Origin: Bacteroidales bacterium UBA6248
GTDB lineage: Bacteria > Bacteroidota > Bacteroidia > Bacteroidales > Lentimicrobiaceae
Length of the DNA: 35,422 nucleotides
Direction: 5' to 3'
Assembly (NCBI GenBank): GCA_002441345.1
Contig: DJVU01000024.1
Location: 1-35,422, forward strand
The first letter of the stretch is position 1. Every line of letters begins with the position of its first letter. Under the pieces are notes generated by a model. The model was not told the origin of the DNA and did no database searches. It was given only the letters and a program-made list of their open reading frames with translations. Positions 34,098-35,422 of the stretch are shown here, one piece after another. The translations under genes were made by a program, and so were the position numbers.

Positions 34098-35138
34098 TTA
34101 CTGCATCTGAAGATCAAGTTGTTTTTGTTGATTGATGCGGTTTGACAGGATATTGATATAATATCTGGATTTTTTGAGATGATGCTGTTGCCATGCTCTG
34201 CTGGCCCATTCATAGGCCAGATCAAGCTTGCCTTCCATTTCGCTGGCAAGGGCCATATTATAACAGGCACGACCGGCAGTTTCCGTGTCACGGCTGGCAC
34301 TCAGTTTATTCCAGATGGGTACGGCTTCCTGCCATCTGCCTTTTTTCACCAGCTTATGGGCAGCCTTAAAATCGTCATTCCCTGATTTAAAGTAGACTCT
34401 GTTCTCGGTAAACCAGGACGGGGAAATCCGGTAAGCATACTGATTTCCTGAGTAAAAGCCTGATTCGTTAATGGCTTTTCTTTTAGCGGGCAATTTATTC
34501 AATGCCTGCTGGGGTGAATCACCCGAACCATTCCAGCGCATCTCATCCGAAAAACCGTTACGGTCTACAATCTGTCTGTCACCGGGTGAATATACCGTCC
34601 ATCCGGAACGCACCCTCATTCTGAGGTCCGCATAATATTCTTTTACTACCACTTTTTGTTTATCGATGACGCGTTCCACATCGGCAGAGCGTTTATCCAG
34701 TGAAATATCGGAATCGAAGGTTTCAAGGGCAATGATTGCATCCACTCTGAACCGGTTGCATAATTCATCAACGTTATTCCAATCAAGAAATTCAGGCCAT
34801 TGAGCTGTTCCTGTACCACGGTAATCCACGCCTTCGATCACTACGGCGGTGAAGCGCGGTCCGTTATTCAGTCCGGATGCAAGTCCGCGAACGCATTGCA
34901 TAGAACCTTCGCGGTCAGCTCCAATGGATTCTCCGGTGACAAAGCCCTCAAGAAAATTCTTAAGTCCCTGCCCTTCAGCTGGTAATGAGCGATTAATAAT
35001 TCCAAGCTGTTTAACCGAGGAAGGCATGGTTATAGTGGCCGGTTTAAGGATTTGCATTTGCTGCGAAGCAGTTTTGCAGGAAGTTGTGAGTGCCATTCCG
35101 GCAATTACTAATACGGAAAAAAGCAGAAATCGTTTCAT
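34098..35138 (-). CDS. DUF6340 family lipoprotein
   Basis: This is a 346-residue predicted lipoprotein (lipobox TTSC) matching the Bacteroidota-specific DUF6340 family. The middle contains VDAIIALETFDSD and the family-typical NRSLP near the start. The C-terminal 100 residues include a TPR-like pair (KGRWQEAVPIWNKL, AGRACYNMALASEMEGKLDLAYEWASRAW). The function is unknown, and the envelope location follows from the lipobox. I prefer the ATG at 35138 (MKRFLLFS) to the one at 35156 because it gives the standard signal peptide. Confidence 0.78.
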   Translation of the reverse strand: MKRFLLFSVLVIAGMALTTSCKTASQQMQILKPATITMPSSVKQLGIINRSLPAEGQGLKNFLEGFVTGESIGADREGSMQCVRGLASGLNNGPRFTAVVIEGVDYRGTGTAQWPEFLDWNNVDELCNRFRVDAIIALETFDSDISLDKRSADVERVIDKQKVVVKEYYADLRMRVRSGWTVYSPGDRQIVDRNGFSDEMRWNGSGDSPQQALNKLPAKRKAINESGFYSGNQYAYRISPSWFTENRVYFKSGNDDFKAAHKLVKKGRWQEAVPIWNKLSASRDTETAGRACYNMALASEMEGKLDLAYEWASRAWQQHHLKKSRYYINILSNRINQQKQLDLQMQ

Positions 35139-35232
35139 AGGTTGTGGGGGTTTCAATAAAATTAATGGTTTACATGATATGTTTTGGCAAACGGGAAAAA
35201 CTCCGCATGAAAATCCTGTGCCAAATATTTTT

Positions 35233-35263
35233 TTTGTGATTTAGAAATCCTTTTGTACTTTTG
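35233..35263 (+). promoter_or_regulatory. Promoter of tRNA-Ser
   Basis: TTTG (35233-35236), 19 nt, then TACTTTTG (35256-35263) is an exact Bacteroidota promoter. It would start transcription about 5 nt before the tRNA 5' end. Agreement with the cluster 2 promoter supports the consensus used throughout this annotation. Confidence 0.8.
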
Positions 35264-35273
35264 CACTCCGTTT

Positions 35274-35360
35274 GGTGAGGTGGGTGAGTGGCTTAAACCA
35301 ACAGTTTGCTAAACTGTCGTACTGGAAACGGTACCGGGGGTTCGAATCCCCCCTTCACCG
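35274..35360 (+). tRNA. tRNA-Ser (anticodon GCU)
   Basis: The 87-nt type II tRNA folds with acceptor arms GGTGAGG and CTTCACC (one G-U), anticodon stem ACAGT/ACTGT (35301-35305, 35313-35317), anticodon GCT (35308-35310), a long variable arm and a GTTCGAATC T-loop. The discriminator is G (35360) and CCA is not encoded. It reads AGC/AGU codons. Confidence 0.95.
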
Positions 35361-35363
35361 CAG

Positions 35364-35390
35364 AGAGGATGGAAATCCTCTTTTATTTTT
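35364..35390 (+). terminator. Terminator between tRNA-Ser and next tRNA
   Basis: A 7-bp stem AGAGGAT/ATCCTCT (35364-35370, 35375-35381) is capped by a GGAA tetraloop and followed by TTTTATTTTT. It is a compact intrinsic terminator, so the two tRNAs are probably separate transcripts or partly attenuated. Confidence 0.75.
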
Positions 35391-35395
35391 TGATT

Positions 35396-35422
35396 CGGGG
35401 TGTAGCGCAGTCCGGTTAGCGC
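35396..35422 (+). tRNA. Probable tRNA-Pro, 5' part only
   Basis: CGGGGTG followed by TAGCGCAGTCCGGTTAGCGC looks like the acceptor strand and D arm of a tRNA. The C1 start and the CGGGGTGTAGCGCAG pattern are typical of tRNA-Pro. The window ends inside the D arm, so the anticodon is not visible and the identity is inferred. Confidence 0.6.

Overview
The window reads as the chromosome of an anaerobic or fermentative Bacteroidota (Bacteroidales-like) bacterium. Three things suggest this: promoters of the Bacteroidota type (TTTG, 19 nt, TAnnTTTG), families typical of the phylum (DUF5916, DUF6340 and DUF6265-like proteins, many lipoproteins), and few Shine-Dalgarno sequences. No phage, transposase, integrase or CRISPR array was seen.

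Layout. 1-297 is low-complexity leader DNA. 298-7600 holds housekeeping genes: a DgkA-type lipid kinase, a BadF/GlcNAc-kinase-like protein, a secreted class-C serine hydrolase, a lipoprotein MsrB, a small lipoprotein, a DUF456 membrane protein, a split transketolase and TruA. 7864-20254 is the core of the window: two neighbouring clusters for trimeric NAD(H)-linked [FeFe]-hydrogenases. Cluster 1 is hydC-hydB-hydA (7982-11521), with a short HydB that lacks the extra Fe-S domains. Cluster 2 (11848-20201) has ten genes: DRTGG, RsbW-like ATPase, degenerate hydrogenase-like Fe-S protein, DRTGG, PHP, GHKL ATPase, thioredoxin-like Fe-S protein, full-length hydB, hydA, hydC. Each cluster has its own promoter and a dyad resembling the operator of the NADH sensor Rex. 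Cluster 1 has two such operators flanking its -7 box.

20255-35138 returns to ordinary genes: sucC (convergent, with back-to-back terminators), a DUF5916 outer-membrane-type protein, an unrecorded 46-residue ORF, a LolD-like ATPase, a secreted protein of about eighteen 57-residue repeats, a cysteine-desulfurase-like PLP enzyme, a membrane metallophosphoesterase, a fused LeuC-LeuD-type aconitase-family enzyme and a DUF6340 lipoprotein. The window ends with tRNA-Ser(GCU), which has a clean promoter and terminator, and the first 27 nt of a probable tRNA-Pro.

How it fits together. Cluster 1 looks like a ferredoxin-independent NADH hydrogenase. Cluster 2 looks like an electron-bifurcating/confurcating enzyme that uses NADH and ferredoxin. 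Rex-type control would switch them on when NADH accumulates. The six genes ahead of the cluster 2 structural genes look like a sensing, signalling or assembly module built around a hydrogenase-like protein that keeps the cubane ligands but has lost the proton path. This module is the best candidate in the window for an incompletely understood system. The maturases HydE, HydF and HydG and the Rex gene are not in the window.
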